Under the pieces are notes generated by a model. The model was given only the letters and a program-made list of their open reading frames with translations, ran no database searches and was not told the origin of the DNA. Shown piece by piece: positions 44,217 through 53,957 of a stretch of DNA of 64,000 nt. Source of the DNA: Corticimicrobacter populi (GTDB lineage Bacteria; Pseudomonadota; Gammaproteobacteria; Burkholderiales; Burkholderiaceae_B); NCBI RefSeq assembly GCF_003123725.1, contig NZ_QETA01000005.1:207486-271485 (forward strand), read 5' to 3'. Within the stretch, counting starts at the first letter, position 1; each line of letters begins with the position of its first letter. A program made the translations under genes and the position numbers.

Positions 44217-44657
44217 TTACCGATCCGGGAAGGGGCGAACGAGCTTGCCTCCACCCAGGAAGTTGCCTTCTGCGTCCAGTGCTTCCACGGTCCATTGGTA
44301 GCGCTTGGTTCCTTCGTCAATGCAGGGACCGGTGTATTCAAATGCCCCGCGCGTGATGGCGACCCGTCCGTAACGTCCGGTATAGTCGATTTCAGCGCTA
44401 CTGTTTTCCGACGGCGTCATGGCGTTGACCATGGTGAAACGCAGCCTCTGCGTGCCACTCGGTACGTTTCGGATCGAAAAAAGCGGCGACGCCGTGTCTC
44501 CGCAGGCAGCGGTATCGCTCCACGAGAATGAGATGTCCAGCACCTGGTAGCGGGCTTCTGCCGCTTCGCGTTGCTCGACGGTCTTGCAGGCCGCCAGGGC
44601 GGATACCAGCAGCAGGGGGACGGCAAGCCGGCGCAGTGCGACAACGGGCAATGTCAT
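44217..44657 (-). CDS. Small lipoprotein, distantly PEBP-like
   Basis: The 146-residue product has a lipobox ALAAC (Cys about residue 24). The mature domain contains three more Cys and a segment YTGPCIDEGTKRYQWTVEALD that resembles the phosphatidylethanolamine-binding protein (YbhB) motif GPCPP-x-G-x-HRY. The match is weak, so the fold is a guess. Ribosome site GGAG lies seven bases before ATG. It sits between the PfkB kinase and mpl with gaps of 11 and 5 bases. Confidence 0.7.
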   Translation of the reverse strand: MTLPVVALRRLAVPLLLVSALAACKTVEQREAAEARYQVLDISFSWSDTAACGDTASPLFSIRNVPSGTQRLRFTMVNAMTPSENSSAEIDYTGRYGRVAITRGAFEYTGPCIDEGTKRYQWTVEALDAEGNFLGGGKLVRPFPDR

Positions 44658-44668
44658 GCTGTATCTCC

Positions 44669-45607
44669 TCAGGACAGGGTCAGTCCGTACTGGGCCAGAA
44701 GCGTGTCGGCAATTTCGCTGCGTGAAGGCGTGTGGTTCTGCGGACCGCGCGAGGCGATTTTGATGGCTCCCATCACATTGGCGAGTTTGCAACTGTCTTG
44801 CCAGCTCCAGCCTTCGACCAGGCCATAGAGCAGACCACCGCGATAGGCGTCGCCGCACCCGGTCGGGTCAACGACCTCGGTGGCCGCCACGGGCGGGATA
44901 TGATATTCCTGGCCTTGCGTGATCAGGCGCGAACCATCGGCACCGAGCGTGACCACTACGGCCTGCAGGCCTTTGGCAATATCTGTCAGCGACCTGCCTG
45001 TGCGTTGTTCCACCACGCGGGCCTCATAGTCATTGACCGTCAGGGCCTGGGTCAGCGTCAGCATGCGTTCAAGGTCCGCGCCGTCGAACAACGGCATGGC
45101 TTGGCCCAGATCGAAAATGAAAGGCGTGCCTTCGGCGTGCAGGCGCTCTGCATGCGCGAACATGCCTTCTTTTGCGTCGGGCGCGACGATGGCCCAGCGT
45201 GCGCCGCTGCCCGAGACATCGTTCTGGGCGGAAAACTCCATGGCACCGGGGTGGAAAGCCGTGATCTGGTTATCGTCCAGGTCATTGGTGATGAAGCACT
45301 GGGCAGTGAATGTGTCCGACTGGATCTTCAGCAGACGGGTGTCGATCCCCAGGTTGCGAAAACGCTCCAGATAGTCACCGGCATCTTCGCCGATGGTCGC
45401 GGCCGGCAGCGGTGTACCGCCCAGCAATTTGAGGTTGTAGGCTACATTGCCGGCACAGCCACCGAATTCCTTGCGCATTGATGGCACGAGGAAAGACACA
45501 CTCAGGGCATGGATGCTGTCGGGCAGGATATGATCCTTGAAACGGCCGTTGAAGATGGCGATCGTATCGAAGGCCATGGAGCCACAAATCAGTACAGTCT
45601 TGGTCAT
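44669..45607 (-). CDS. PfkB-family sugar/nucleoside kinase
   Basis: The 312-residue protein is a ribokinase-fold kinase, often labelled adenosine kinase in betaproteobacteria. It shows the N-terminal ICGSMAFDTI, the GGCAGNVAYNLKLLGG motif, and the C-terminal catalytic signature DPTGCGDAYRGGLLYG with the catalytic Asp; Cys replaces the more usual Ala in GAGD. The substrate is unknown. It lies 12 bases after the zinc-ribbon gene and 11 before the lipoprotein gene. Confidence 0.85.
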   Translation of the reverse strand: MTKTVLICGSMAFDTIAIFNGRFKDHILPDSIHALSVSFLVPSMRKEFGGCAGNVAYNLKLLGGTPLPAATIGEDAGDYLERFRNLGIDTRLLKIQSDTFTAQCFITNDLDDNQITAFHPGAMEFSAQNDVSGSGARWAIVAPDAKEGMFAHAERLHAEGTPFIFDLGQAMPLFDGADLERMLTLTQALTVNDYEARVVEQRTGRSLTDIAKGLQAVVVTLGADGSRLITQGQEYHIPPVAATEVVDPTGCGDAYRGGLLYGLVEGWSWQDSCKLANVMGAIKIASRGPQNHTPSRSEIADTLLAQYGLTLS

Positions 45608-45619
45608 ATCTGCAGTGTG

Positions 45620-46696
45620 CTATGGAAAGAAAAGTTCGAGCCGGTAGCCGCTCACGGTCAGGTCGTCCAGCGTCAGCGGGATCGACAGGTCCAGGCTGCT
45701 CATGGCAGCAAAGGGCCGGGACAGCCGGTCAGGTGGCAGATAGTCGGCAGGCAACAGCGCCTTGCGGGCCACTATGGTATCTGAAAAATCTGTCAGGCTC
45801 AGGAAGATACCCGGCCAGGGCTGTGGCGAATGATGACCGTTGCGCAACCGCAGGTTCAGATCGAGCCTATGCTGTTCGCCCGGCAGCGTCAGTTGGCGGG
45901 AGCCGTCCGGAGCGGCTGGCGTGGCGGTTTGCAGCGACGAGGACACGATCTGCAACTGGTCAGGATGTCGCAGGTAACCAACCTTGCAGCCCAGTGGGTC
46001 GCACAGGCGTTCGATCACACCGCGCACTGCAGGGTGCCATGAGGCAATCCAATCGCGCTGTTGCCAGAACAGTTGCAGCAGCATAAGGGCCAGCGCCAGC
46101 ACACACAGCACCGTCCAGAGTCCCTGATGGTGGCGCTGCCGGTTTTGCGTGTCGTCATCCAGGAACTCGGGCAGGCCGGCACGACGATCTGTTTCATCGA
46201 GCAGGAAGCTGTCAGCGGGTGTGTCGAGCTCCGGGTCGCGGGGCGGCTCCACATAGCCTGGCGTGTCGTTCGCGCGGTCGTCGTCGTTTGTCCCTGTGGC
46301 GGGTGGGTCGCCCAGCCAGTGGCGGGGGGCGTCTTTTTCTTTTTCCCGGTCCGGAGTGATGACATGGACGGGAGTGTCCGGGTCTATTCCGGTGGAAAAA
46401 TCTGCTTCTTCATGCCAGGGATCGGGCGAGGGTGTGCCACGAAAAGAAGCCTCTTCTGCCGCTACTGGCTCATCGACAGGTAACGCTGGTGCTTCGGCCT
46501 GTGATGATGGGGGGGGCTCAGAGGGCGATACGGTTTCGGTCAGTAGTGGCAGGTCGTCTGTGTCGGACAGTGACTGGCGACCATCGAACACGGTCAGGCA
46601 GGCCCCACAGCGCACCATGCCATGACGGCGAGCCAGCAGATCGGGGGTGATGCCGAAAACGGTATGACATGCCGGACACCGTGTCTGCAGGCCCAT
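45620..46696 (-). CDS. Zinc-ribbon and DUF3426 membrane protein
   Basis: The 358-residue protein begins with an MJ0042-type zinc ribbon (TRCPACHTVFGI and VRCGACLTVFDG: two CxxC knuckles within residues 6-36). A long acidic, Pro-rich linker (45-190) follows, then one membrane helix (about 197-217) and a DUF3426 domain outside (230-358), which contains one Cys pair (CDPLGC). Such genes regularly follow prmA in betaproteobacteria; the function is unknown. The start is 14 bases after prmA. Confidence 0.85.
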   Translation of the reverse strand: MGLQTRCPACHTVFGITPDLLARRHGMVRCGACLTVFDGRQSLSDTDDLPLLTETVSPSEPPPSSQAEAPALPVDEPVAAEEASFRGTPSPDPWHEEADFSTGIDPDTPVHVITPDREKEKDAPRHWLGDPPATGTNDDDRANDTPGYVEPPRDPELDTPADSFLLDETDRRAGLPEFLDDDTQNRQRHHQGLWTVLCVLALALMLLQLFWQQRDWIASWHPAVRGVIERLCDPLGCKVGYLRHPDQLQIVSSSLQTATPAAPDGSRQLTLPGEQHRLDLNLRLRNGHHSPQPWPGIFLSLTDFSDTIVARKALLPADYLPPDRLSRPFAAMSSLDLSIPLTLDDLTVSGYRLELFFP

Positions 46697-46710
46697 GCTC
46701 AGGCCTCGAC

Positions 46711-47625
46711 TCAGGAACGTTGCCCGTGCAGGCAGACCCAGCCATCATGGGCACGCCAGACCGACAGGGATATCCAGGGCGCGTAGACGGCCGCCACTTC
46801 CTCGGCCTGGCGTTCGAGCACGCCGGACAGCACCAGATGACCGCCGGGGGCGACGCGGCCCGACAGCATGGGGGCAAGTACCTTGAGCGGGTTGGAGAGG
46901 ATGTTGGCGATGACCAGATCGTGGGTGCCGGCCGGCAAGGCGTTGGGCAGGCCTGGAATCAGTTCGACCTGGTTGTTGAGCGCGTTGTCGCCGGTGGCCT
47001 GTACGGCCTGCTCGTCGATATCGATGGCATGCGTGGTGCCGGCCCCCAGTTTGCGGGCGGCGATGGCCAGGATGCCCGATCCGCAGCCGTAATCGAGTAC
47101 GCTGGTACCCGGTTGCAGGTGCGCCACCAACCATTGCAGGCAGAGATGCGTGGTGGGATGGCTGCCGGTGCCGAAAGCCAGGCCAGGGTCGAGCTGGATG
47201 GCAATGGCATCGGGTCGGGCCTCGGCGGGCAGCGTATGCCAGCTTGGCACGATCCAGACCCGGTCACCGACCGGGATGGGGGCGAATTGCGCCTGAGTCA
47301 GTCGGACCCAGTCCGCGTCGGGCACTTCGCGCAGTTGCCAGTCCGTGCAGGATTCCGGCAGCGTGCTGCCATTTTCCTGGTGAATGCTCAATGCCTGCTC
47401 GAACAGCTGGGCCGGGTCCACGCCGTCGGGCAGCAGGGCAACGACCAGGTTGCGCTGCCAGGCATGGCTGTCGGGTTCCAGCCCCGGCTCGCCGAACAGG
47501 GGCTGTTCATCCTCTGTATCGCGGTCGGCATCCTCTACGGACACCGAAAGCGCGCCGGCCTCCAGCAACGCATCGGACAGGGCCTCGGCCTGTTGTCCGG
47601 GACAATCGAAGACCAGTTCACGCAT
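46711..47625 (-). CDS. prmA: Ribosomal protein L11 methyltransferase
   Basis: PrmA trimethylates ribosomal protein L11. The 304-residue enzyme has a small N-terminal substrate-recognition domain and a class I methyltransferase domain: [15 protein letters not shown], motif [16 protein letters not shown] (about 165), and the post-motif NILSNPL. It lies 30 bases after accC. Confidence 0.95.
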   Translation of the reverse strand: MRELVFDCPGQQAEALSDALLEAGALSVSVEDADRDTEDEQPLFGEPGLEPDSHAWQRNLVVALLPDGVDPAQLFEQALSIHQENGSTLPESCTDWQLREVPDADWVRLTQAQFAPIPVGDRVWIVPSWHTLPAEARPDAIAIQLDPGLAFGTGSHPTTHLCLQWLVAHLQPGTSVLDYGCGSGILAIAARKLGAGTTHAIDIDEQAVQATGDNALNNQVELIPGLPNALPAGTHDLVIANILSNPLKVLAPMLSGRVAPGGHLVLSGVLERQAEEVAAVYAPWISLSVWRAHDGWVCLHGQRS

Positions 47626-47655
47626 ATCGGTTTCCGTAGGGGGCTGCCATACGCC

Positions 47656-49002
47656 TCAATGGCGTTGCGACAGCTTTTCTTCCAGGTAGTGGATGCTGGT
47701 GCCACCTTCGATGAAGCGGGCGTCGGCCAGCAGTTCTCGGTGCAGCGGGATGTTGGTCTGGATGCCGTCGACCGCCGTTTCCGACAGGGCAATGCGCATC
47801 CGGGCCAGGGCCTGGTCACGGGTATCGCCGTAGGTGATGATCTTGGCGATCATCGAGTCGTAGTTGGGCGGCACGAAATAGCCGTTGAAAATGTGCGAGT
47901 CTACGCGCACGCCAGGGCCGCCGGGTGCGTGCCAGTTGGTGATGCGGCCGGGGCAGGGCACGAAACGCTCGGGGTCTTCCGCGTTGACGCGGCACTCGAT
48001 GGCGTGACCCTTGAATACGATGTCGCGCTGGCGCAGCGTGAACTTTTCGCCGGCGGCGATCAGGATTTGCTGCTGGACCAGATCAATGCCGGTAATCAGC
48101 TCGGTGACCGGGTGCTCGACCTGGATGCGGGTGTTCATTTCGATGAAATAGAACTCGCCGTTTTCATACAGGAATTCGAACGTACCGGCACCGCGATACT
48201 GGATCTTGCGGCAGGCGTCGGCGCAGCGTTCACCGATGCGCTCGATCAGCTTGCGAGGGATGCCGGGGGCCGGTGCCTCTTCGATGACCTTCTGGTGGCG
48301 ACGTTGCATGGAGCAGTCGCGCTCACCCAGCCAGACTGCGTTGCGCACGCCGTCGGCCAGTACCTGGATTTCGATATGGCGGGGATTTTCGAGAAACTTC
48401 TCGAGGTAGACCTCGGGATTGTTGAACGCCGCACCGGCTTCGGAGCGGGTCATGGCCACCGCGGTCAGCAGTGCTGCCTCGGTATGGACCACGCGCATGC
48501 CGCGTCCGCCACCACCACCGGCAGCCTTGATGATGACCGGGTAGCCAACTTCGCGGGCGATACGCTGGATTTCCTGAGGATCATCGGGCAGGGCTCCGTC
48601 GGAGCCGGGCACGACAGGTACGCCGGCTTCGATCATGGCGTGCTTGGCGCTGACCTTGTCGCCCATCAGTCGGATCGAGTCGGGACGAGGGCCGACGAAC
48701 ACGAAGCCGCTTTTCTCGACTCGGTCGGCAAAGTCAGCGTTCTCTGCCAGGAAACCGTATCCGGGGTGAATGGCCTCGGCGTCGGTGACTTCCGCTGCCG
48801 AAATGATGGCTGGCATGTTCAGGTAGCTGGCCGTCGCGGGAGCAGGGCCGATGCAGACCGACTCATCGGCCAGGCGGACATACTTGGCCTCGCGGTCGGC
48901 TTCGGAGTGCACCACCACGGTCTTGATGCCCAGTTCCCGGCAGGCACGCTGGATGCGCAATGCGATTTCGCCCCGGTTGGCGATCAGGAGTTTCTCGAAC
49001 AT
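47656..49002 (-). CDS. accC: Biotin carboxylase subunit of acetyl-CoA carboxylase
   Basis: AccC carboxylates the biotin on AccB with ATP and bicarbonate, the first step of fatty-acid synthesis. The 448-residue ATP-grasp protein has [13 protein letters not shown] at the N-terminus, the Gly-rich loop [14 protein letters not shown], the [14 protein letters not shown] signature and [13 protein letters not shown]. All typical residues are present. It starts nine bases after accB. Confidence 0.97.
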   Translation of the reverse strand: MFEKLLIANRGEIALRIQRACRELGIKTVVVHSEADREAKYVRLADESVCIGPAPATASYLNMPAIISAAEVTDAEAIHPGYGFLAENADFADRVEKSGFVFVGPRPDSIRLMGDKVSAKHAMIEAGVPVVPGSDGALPDDPQEIQRIAREVGYPVIIKAAGGGGGRGMRVVHTEAALLTAVAMTRSEAGAAFNNPEVYLEKFLENPRHIEIQVLADGVRNAVWLGERDCSMQRRHQKVIEEAPAPGIPRKLIERIGERCADACRKIQYRGAGTFEFLYENGEFYFIEMNTRIQVEHPVTELITGIDLVQQQILIAAGEKFTLRQRDIVFKGHAIECRVNAEDPERFVPCPGRITNWHAPGGPGVRVDSHIFNGYFVPPNYDSMIAKIITYGDTRDQALARMRIALSETAVDGIQTNIPLHRELLADARFIEGGTSIHYLEEKLSQRH

Positions 49003-49010
49003 ACGCTTGA

Positions 49011-49457
49011 TCAGCCGATGATGAACAGGGGCTGGCCGTACTCAACCGGGCCACCGTTTTCGACCACGATTTCCTTGATGACGCCGGACTTGTCGGCTTC
49101 GATTTCGTTGAGCAGCTTCATGGCTTCGATGATACACAGCACGTCGCCTTCCTTGACGGTCTGGCCGACTTCGACAAACGGAGGCGCTTCAGGGTTGGGG
49201 GCGCGATAGAACGTACCAACCATGGGGGCCTTGACCGCATGACCCTGCGGTGCGGCCGGCGCAGCAGGCGCTGCTGGTGCGGCGGCAGCCGGGGCTGCGA
49301 CGACCGTGGTGGCCGGCTGGGCCATCATCACGGGTTGAGCAGAGGCCTGGGCGAATTTGACGATGCGGACCGTGCCATCACCTTCGGTGATTTCCAGTTC
49401 GGCGATGCCGGAGTCGGCAACCAGGTCGATCAGGGTTTTCAGTTTTCGAAGATCCAT
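49011..49457 (-). CDS. accB: Biotin carboxyl carrier protein
   Basis: AccB carries biotin between the two half-reactions of acetyl-CoA carboxylase. The 148-residue protein has an N-terminal dimerisation part ([21 protein letters not shown]), an Ala/Pro-rich flexible linker (about 50-72) and a biotinyl domain with the target Lys in [12 protein letters not shown] (about residue 114). It is followed by accC, as in most bacteria, and preceded by aroQ. Confidence 0.97.
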   Translation of the reverse strand: MDLRKLKTLIDLVADSGIAELEITEGDGTVRIVKFAQASAQPVMMAQPATTVVAAPAAAAPAAPAAPAAPQGHAVKAPMVGTFYRAPNPEAPPFVEVGQTVKEGDVLCIIEAMKLLNEIEADKSGVIKEIVVENGGPVEYGQPLFIIG

Positions 49458-49543
49458 GGAGTTTCCTGAAAAATTTACAGTGTGCGGGCGGTTCGGCTGG
49501 TTGGAGCCTGGACGCCCCGGTTATACCCGTGCAGGCTGGCGGA

Positions 49544-49987
49544 CTACGCTCGTTTCAGCGTGGCTGCGTAGCGCAGTGCCGCCATGTAGCCTTCTTCGCC
49601 CAGGCCCGCAATGACGCCGACGGCAAGGTCGGACAGATACGAGTGATGGCGGAAGGGTTCGCGCCGGTGGACGTTGGACAGGTGGACCTCGATGAAAGGG
49701 AGTTCCACTGCGGCCAAGGCGTCGCGCAAGGCAATGCTGGTGTGCGTGTAGGCGGCCGCATTGATGATGATGATATCGGTACCATCGTCGCGGGCGGCCT
49801 GTATGCGGTCGATCAGCTCTCCTTCGTGATTGCTCTGAAAGGTCAGGACCTCGACGCCCAGCCCCTGGCCCAGCTCGACCAGCTTGCGGTCGATATCCGC
49901 CAGGGTCGTGCTGCCATAGATTTCAGGCTGGCGACGGCCCAGCATATTCAGGTTGGGGCCGTTCAGGATGAGGGCGCGTTTGGGCAT
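49544..49987 (-). CDS. aroQ: 3-dehydroquinate dehydratase, type II
   Basis: AroQ performs the third step of the shikimate pathway. The 147-residue type II enzyme starts with [19 protein letters not shown], whose Arg and Tyr are catalytic, then shows the substrate segment [17 protein letters not shown] and [17 protein letters not shown] with the catalytic His. The order aroQ-accB-accC is widespread. Confidence 0.96.
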   Translation of the reverse strand: MPKRALILNGPNLNMLGRRQPEIYGSTTLADIDRKLVELGQGLGVEVLTFQSNHEGELIDRIQAARDDGTDIIIINAAAYTHTSIALRDALAAVELPFIEVHLSNVHRREPFRHHSYLSDLAVGVIAGLGEEGYMAALRYAATLKRA

Positions 49988-50056
49988 TGAAATCCGAAAA
50001 CCTGTCGATGAGGGGCGTTTTTACTGCCAAATGACGTCTTTTGTCCAGCAGAAGCG

Positions 50057-50620
50057 TCAGGAATGCGTCGATTCAGGAGTCATGCCCGATAGTGTAGCAG
50101 CCAGATCGCTGGGGTTGATTTCGCCGATGATGGCGCGATTCAGGCTGCCGTCGGCATTGAGGACCAGCGTGAAGGGCAGGCCACCGATGGGATTGCCCAG
50201 CGTGCGCATCAGGTCCGTGCCGCCGGGGCCGGCCAGCAGGATCGGGTAGGTCACCGGGACTTTTTGCAGGAAGGCCCGGATGTTGTCTGCCGAGTCGATG
50301 CCGATGCCAACCATGCGAACACCTGGATGCTGTTGTTGCAGTCGCTCGAGATCAGGCATTTCGCGTACACAGGGGGCACACCAGGTCGCCCAGAAGTTGA
50401 TGACGATGGGCTGTCCTATCCATTGGCGGACCTGCTGGCCTTGTGCGTCGAGATCCTGGAATTCACGTACGGTCAGGGCACCCAGCGCATCAGGTTGTGG
50501 GGTCTCGGGCATTGGGGTGGCCGCGACAGGTGTATTGATCCCTGTGCTGGGTTGCAGGTAGAAGAACAGCAGGCCGGCGGCTGCGATTGCGAGCAGTGCC
50601 GGGATCAGCAGGCGTTTCAT
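50057..50620 (-). CDS. TlpA/ResA-like thioredoxin-fold protein
   Basis: The 187-residue product has an N-terminal membrane anchor (5-22), a Pro/Thr-rich linker, and a periplasmic thioredoxin domain with the active site WCAPC (about residue 82), INFWATWC before it, and the cis-Pro loop GGLPFTLVL. Proteins of this type reduce disulfides in the periplasm, often for cytochrome c maturation. The start overlaps the stop of the ABC ATPase gene (ATGA), an unusual coupling. Confidence 0.88.
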   Translation of the reverse strand: MKRLLIPALLAIAAAGLLFFYLQPSTGINTPVAATPMPETPQPDALGALTVREFQDLDAQGQQVRQWIGQPIVINFWATWCAPCVREMPDLERLQQQHPGVRMVGIGIDSADNIRAFLQKVPVTYPILLAGPGGTDLMRTLGNPIGGLPFTLVLNADGSLNRAIIGEINPSDLAATLSGMTPESTHS

Positions 50621-51486
50621 GACGACTGACTCCCTGGATGTGAACCGTGCGCCGTATCCAGCGCATCGATCATGACATGGGGGAAACCGTGGCTGCAGCG
50701 CTCGACACGGGCCTGCACGCCGTAGACGGTACGCAGCGTTTCGCTGGAAATCACGTCGGCTGAAGGACCGTCCGTCAGCAGTTTACCCTGATGCAGCATC
50801 AGGGCATGATCGGTATGGCGCAGGGCGATATTGATATCGTGCAGGACAATGACCGTGATCAAGCCGTGCGCTTGTGTTTCCTGATGAAGCAGATCCATGA
50901 CGTGGAACTGGTAGTTCAGGTCGAGCGCAGACAGGGGTTCATCGAGCAGCAGCACACGTGGCCTGCGGATCAGGGCCTGGGCCAGTCCGACCAGCTGTTT
51001 CTGGCCTCCTGACAACTGATCCAGGTAAGCTGAGGCGAGATGGGCGATACCCAGGCGCTCCAGCAACGCTTCGACGGCGTCCAGGTCGGGCCGGTGCGTG
51101 GCCTGGGCCTGTGCGTGAGCTGCCACCAGGACCGATTCGAATACGCGCAAGTGTACCGAGGCTGGCAGCGATTGCGGCAGATAGACGACATGGCGCGCGC
51201 GTTCGGCAAAACTGGCGTGTGTCAGGTCCTGGGTGCCGAGACGGATGTTGCCGGAGACGGTGCGGACCAGTCCTGCCAGTGCCTTGAGCAATGTGGATTT
51301 GCCGCTGCCATTGGGGCCGAGCAGTGCGGTGACACGGCCAGCCTCGATGGGCTGGGCCGTCAGACCGTCGATGATACGGCGTCGGCCATAGGCGACGGAA
51401 AGATCATCGACCGACAGGGCTGACATCGGAGTGGCGGGCGCGGCAGACCCGATGGCCGGGGTTATTTCGGGAGAAGAAACGGACAT
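50617..51486 (-). CDS. ABC transporter ATPase, iron/cobalamin type (FecE-like)
   Basis: The 289-residue ATP-binding subunit has Walker A GPNGSGKST, Q-loop LPQS, signature LSGGQKQLVGLAQAL, Walker B RVLLLDEPLSALD and the switch His. It belongs to the FecE/BtuD/HmuV group. A 20-residue polar N-terminal tail precedes the usual start; an alternative ATG at 51426 would remove it. It lies 17 bases after the permease gene and overlaps the TlpA-like gene. No binding protein or receptor is encoded nearby. Confidence 0.9.
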   Translation of the reverse strand: MSVSSPEITPAIGSAAPATPMSALSVDDLSVAYGRRRIIDGLTAQPIEAGRVTALLGPNGSGKSTLLKALAGLVRTVSGNIRLGTQDLTHASFAERARHVVYLPQSLPASVHLRVFESVLVAAHAQAQATHRPDLDAVEALLERLGIAHLASAYLDQLSGGQKQLVGLAQALIRRPRVLLLDEPLSALDLNYQFHVMDLLHQETQAHGLITVIVLHDINIALRHTDHALMLHQGKLLTDGPSADVISSETLRTVYGVQARVERCSHGFPHVMIDALDTAHGSHPGSQSS

Positions 51487-51503
51487 GGCGGTTCGATGCT
51501 GGA

Positions 51504-52565
51504 TCAGGGCAGCCTGCGTCGCAGCACGACGGCAAGGAAGAAGGGGATGCCGACCAATGCAGTGACGATGCCGACCGGTACGATGGAGCCCTCGACAATG
51601 TTCTTGGAGGCGACGGAAGCCATCGACAGGATTAGTGCACCCGTCAGCGCGCTGCCTGGCAGGTAGAAGCGATGGTCTTCGCCGAACAGCCTGCGGGCGA
51701 TATGCGGTGCGACCAGGCCGATGAAGCCGATCGTGCCGACAAAAGAGACGGCCAGGGCCGACAGCAGGCTGATGCGCGCCAGCGTGCCCAGGCGGACTCG
51801 GCCCAGATCGATACCGAAACTGGCGGCACGATCCTCGCCCAGGCGCAGCGCGGTCAGCTTCCAGGCATTGCGCAGCGAGAGTGGCAGGATCAGTGCCAGC
51901 ACCAGCGTCAGGGCTCCGACCTTGGCCCAGGTCGACCGCGACAGACTGCCCATGGTCCAGAACACCAGACCTTGCAGTGCCTCTGCGCTGGCGATGTACT
52001 GCATCAGCGACACCAGGGCATTGAAGGAGAACACCAGCGCAATGCCGAACAGCACCACGCCGGAGGCACTCATGCCGCCCCAGCGCGCCACGGCATCAAG
52101 CAGCAACGCTGAAATGACGGCAAAGACGAAAGCATTGAGCGTGATGAACCACTCGGGCGGCAGTCCGGGAATGCCGATGTTCAGCACGATGGCCAGCGAG
52201 GCACCGAAGGCCGCAGCGGAGGACAGCCCCAGCGTGAAGGGGCTGGCCAGCGGGTTGTTCAGGATGGTTTGCATCTCGGCACCGGCCAGACCCAGCGCCA
52301 TGCCGACGATCACGGCCATCAGCGCCGAAGGCAGGCGGATATCCCAGACAATGACGTGGATGGGGTTGCCGGCACCATCACCGGGGTGCAGCAGTGTGTC
52401 GATCAACTGGCCCAGAGGCAGGCCCGTGGCTCCCATCGTGAAATCCAGCAGCAGTGCGCCGATGATTGCCAGCGTCATGCCCAGCAGCATGACCACGCGC
52501 CGGCGGGTCATACTGCGATATAGAACGGAAGAGGAGACTGAATGAGATTCTTTTGCCGGTGCCAT
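51504..52565 (-). CDS. FecCD-family ABC permease
   Basis: The 353-residue inner-membrane protein belongs to the BtuC/FecCD/FhuB family of importers for iron-siderophores, haem or cobalamin. It has about ten helices and family motifs: DIRLPSALMAVIVGMALGLAGAEMQTILNNPLASPFTLGLSS (quoted by its ends only: DIRLP ... LGLSS), FVGTIGFIGLVAPHIARRL, and the C-terminal PVGIVTALVGIPFFL. The substrate is unknown. It follows cpoB by eight bases and so appears to be part of the Tol-Pal transcript. Confidence 0.9.
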   Translation of the reverse strand: MAPAKESHSVSSSVLYRSMTRRRVVMLLGMTLAIIGALLLDFTMGATGLPLGQLIDTLLHPGDGAGNPIHVIVWDIRLPSALMAVIVGMALGLAGAEMQTILNNPLASPFTLGLSSAAAFGASLAIVLNIGIPGLPPEWFITLNAFVFAVISALLLDAVARWGGMSASGVVLFGIALVFSFNALVSLMQYIASAEALQGLVFWTMGSLSRSTWAKVGALTLVLALILPLSLRNAWKLTALRLGEDRAASFGIDLGRVRLGTLARISLLSALAVSFVGTIGFIGLVAPHIARRLFGEDHRFYLPGSALTGALILSMASVASKNIVEGSIVPVGIVTALVGIPFFLAVVLRRRLP

Positions 52566-52573
52566 GCTGCGGA

Positions 52574-53242
52574 TTATCGCAGAAGTTGCAACCGGTTGTT
52601 TGCCGTTTCGGCCGCGGGTGTGCCTGGATATTCGCGCACGATGCGTTGCAGCGAAGTCTTGGCAGCGGCATAGTCGCCAAGTTCGATCTGGCTGCCTGCA
52701 ATGACCAGCAGTGCGTCAGGTGCCCGCGGGTTGGTCGGCGCACTCTTGAGCATGGCGTCCAGGGACTCGATGGCAGCCTTGTAGTCCTTGAGCGCGTAGT
52801 GGCTGCTGCCCAGATAGAAACGGGCCAGTGGCTCCAGTGCGCTGCTTGGATAGAGTGCAGTGAACGCTGTCATGAGTTCCGCGGCTTCGCGGTATCGGCC
52901 ATTGCGGAAATGGTCGATGGCGTCATCGTAGGCTTGTTGTTCCTGCTCGTCGCTGACGCGCGGTGTGCCATCGTCAGGGGGGGCATTGCGAGCAGAGGCC
53001 TGTGCGGCTTGCTGGTCCAGGTGCTCAACCTGATTGCGCAGGCGGGTGATCTCCTGGCGCAGGTTCTCGATCTGGTCTGCCAGTTGCAGGCGTGCGCGCT
53101 GGTTCTGTTCTGTCATCTGCTGGATCTGCTGGCGCAGTTCGAGAATAGCGCGACGCGATTCGTCATCGGCGAATGCATGGGCCTGCAGAGGCAGGATGGC
53201 CAGCAGGGCTGCGGCCAGGACGGAACGAGAGAATAGGCGCAT
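52574..53242 (-). CDS. cpoB: Tol-Pal accessory protein CpoB (YbgF)
   Basis: CpoB links PBP1B activity with Tol-Pal during division. The 222-residue periplasmic protein has a signal peptide (to about residue 23, AHA), a coiled-coil trimerisation stretch (30-85, with heptads such as LRQQIQQMTEQNQRARLQLADQ cut here to a part), and a C-terminal TPR domain (about 100-222) with AYDDAIDHFRNGRYREA. It follows pal by 149 bases, a gap that holds a long hairpin. Confidence 0.93.
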   Translation of the reverse strand: MRLFSRSVLAAALLAILPLQAHAFADDESRRAILELRQQIQQMTEQNQRARLQLADQIENLRQEITRLRNQVEHLDQQAAQASARNAPPDDGTPRVSDEQEQQAYDDAIDHFRNGRYREAAELMTAFTALYPSSALEPLARFYLGSSHYALKDYKAAIESLDAMLKSAPTNPRAPDALLVIAGSQIELGDYAAAKTSLQRIVREYPGTPAAETANNRLQLLR

Positions 53243-53283
53243 ACGGATACTCCAGTCATGACAATGCCGGCGAATTGCCAGGA

Positions 53284-53330
53284 TGCATCGGCATTCATTT
53301 TACAGGCACGCAAGAATGAATGCCGATGCA
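53284..53330 (-). repeat. 16-bp perfect hairpin between pal and cpoB
   Basis: TGCATCGGCATTCATT and its exact inverse AATGAATGCCGATGCA are separated by 15 bases, about 60 bases after the pal stop. There is no T-run, so it is unlikely to be a plain terminator. In mRNA it would form a very stable stem that could block 3' exonucleases and raise pal levels relative to the downstream genes. Confidence 0.7.
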
Positions 53331-53391
53331 CCCGGGGTCCGCCGGCGGTTTGCGTGCGCTGGCCTTGCGACCAGCGCACATTGCGCGAAAA

Positions 53392-53904
53392 TCAGCGCTG
53401 ATAGTTGAAGTCGGTACGACGGTTTTCCGCGTAGTCGGCTTCGGTGTTGCCCAGCGCCTTGGGCTTTTCCTTGCCGAAGCTGATGGCTTCGACTTGCGCA
53501 TCGTTCACGCCCAGCAGGGTCAGCGTGCGGCGCACGGCTTCGGCGCGGCGCTGGCCCAAAGCCAGGTTGTATTCCGTACCGCCACGCGCATCGGTATTGC
53601 CTTCCAGACGAACCCGTTGCTGCGGGTTGTTGGTCAGGTAGCGGGCATGCAGTTCGACCATGTCGCGGTATTCGGGTTCGACGACATAGCTGTCGAAGCC
53701 GAAATAGACAGAGCGCTGCTGTGCAAGGGGGCTTTGCGGATTGAACGGGTCCAGGATCTGACCCGAGCTGGCGCCGGCACCCGTGCCGCTGCCGGATGTG
53801 CCAGAGCCATTGGCGGCCTGGTCATCCAGCGATACCGTGCTGCAAGCTGCCAAAGCAGAAGCCAACACAGTGAGGGAGGCAAGTTTGGCAAGACGAAATT
53901 TCAT
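53392..53904 (-). CDS. pal: Peptidoglycan-associated lipoprotein Pal
   Basis: Pal anchors the outer membrane to peptidoglycan and is pulled by the Tol complex at division sites. The 170-residue protein has a lipobox ALAAC (Cys about 20), a Gly/Ser-rich linker and an OmpA-like domain (about 60-170: VYFGFDSYVVEPEYRDMVELHARYL in part, LEGNTDARGGTEYNLALGQRRAEAV) with the DAP-binding Asp and Arg. It lies 53 bases after tolB. Confidence 0.96.
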   Translation of the reverse strand: MKFRLAKLASLTVLASALAACSTVSLDDQAANGSGTSGSGTGAGASSGQILDPFNPQSPLAQQRSVYFGFDSYVVEPEYRDMVELHARYLTNNPQQRVRLEGNTDARGGTEYNLALGQRRAEAVRRTLTLLGVNDAQVEAISFGKEKPKALGNTEADYAENRRTDFNYQR

Positions 53905-53957
53905 GATGGTTCCTTACTGATGAAGGGTCGAAGGTTTATTGATTGATGCACAAATTG

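Noticed and set aside
46669..49209. 846-codon open frame on the plus strand
   Set aside because: It is antisense to prmA, accC and accB, which have clear family motifs; such long antisense frames are common in GC-rich genes.
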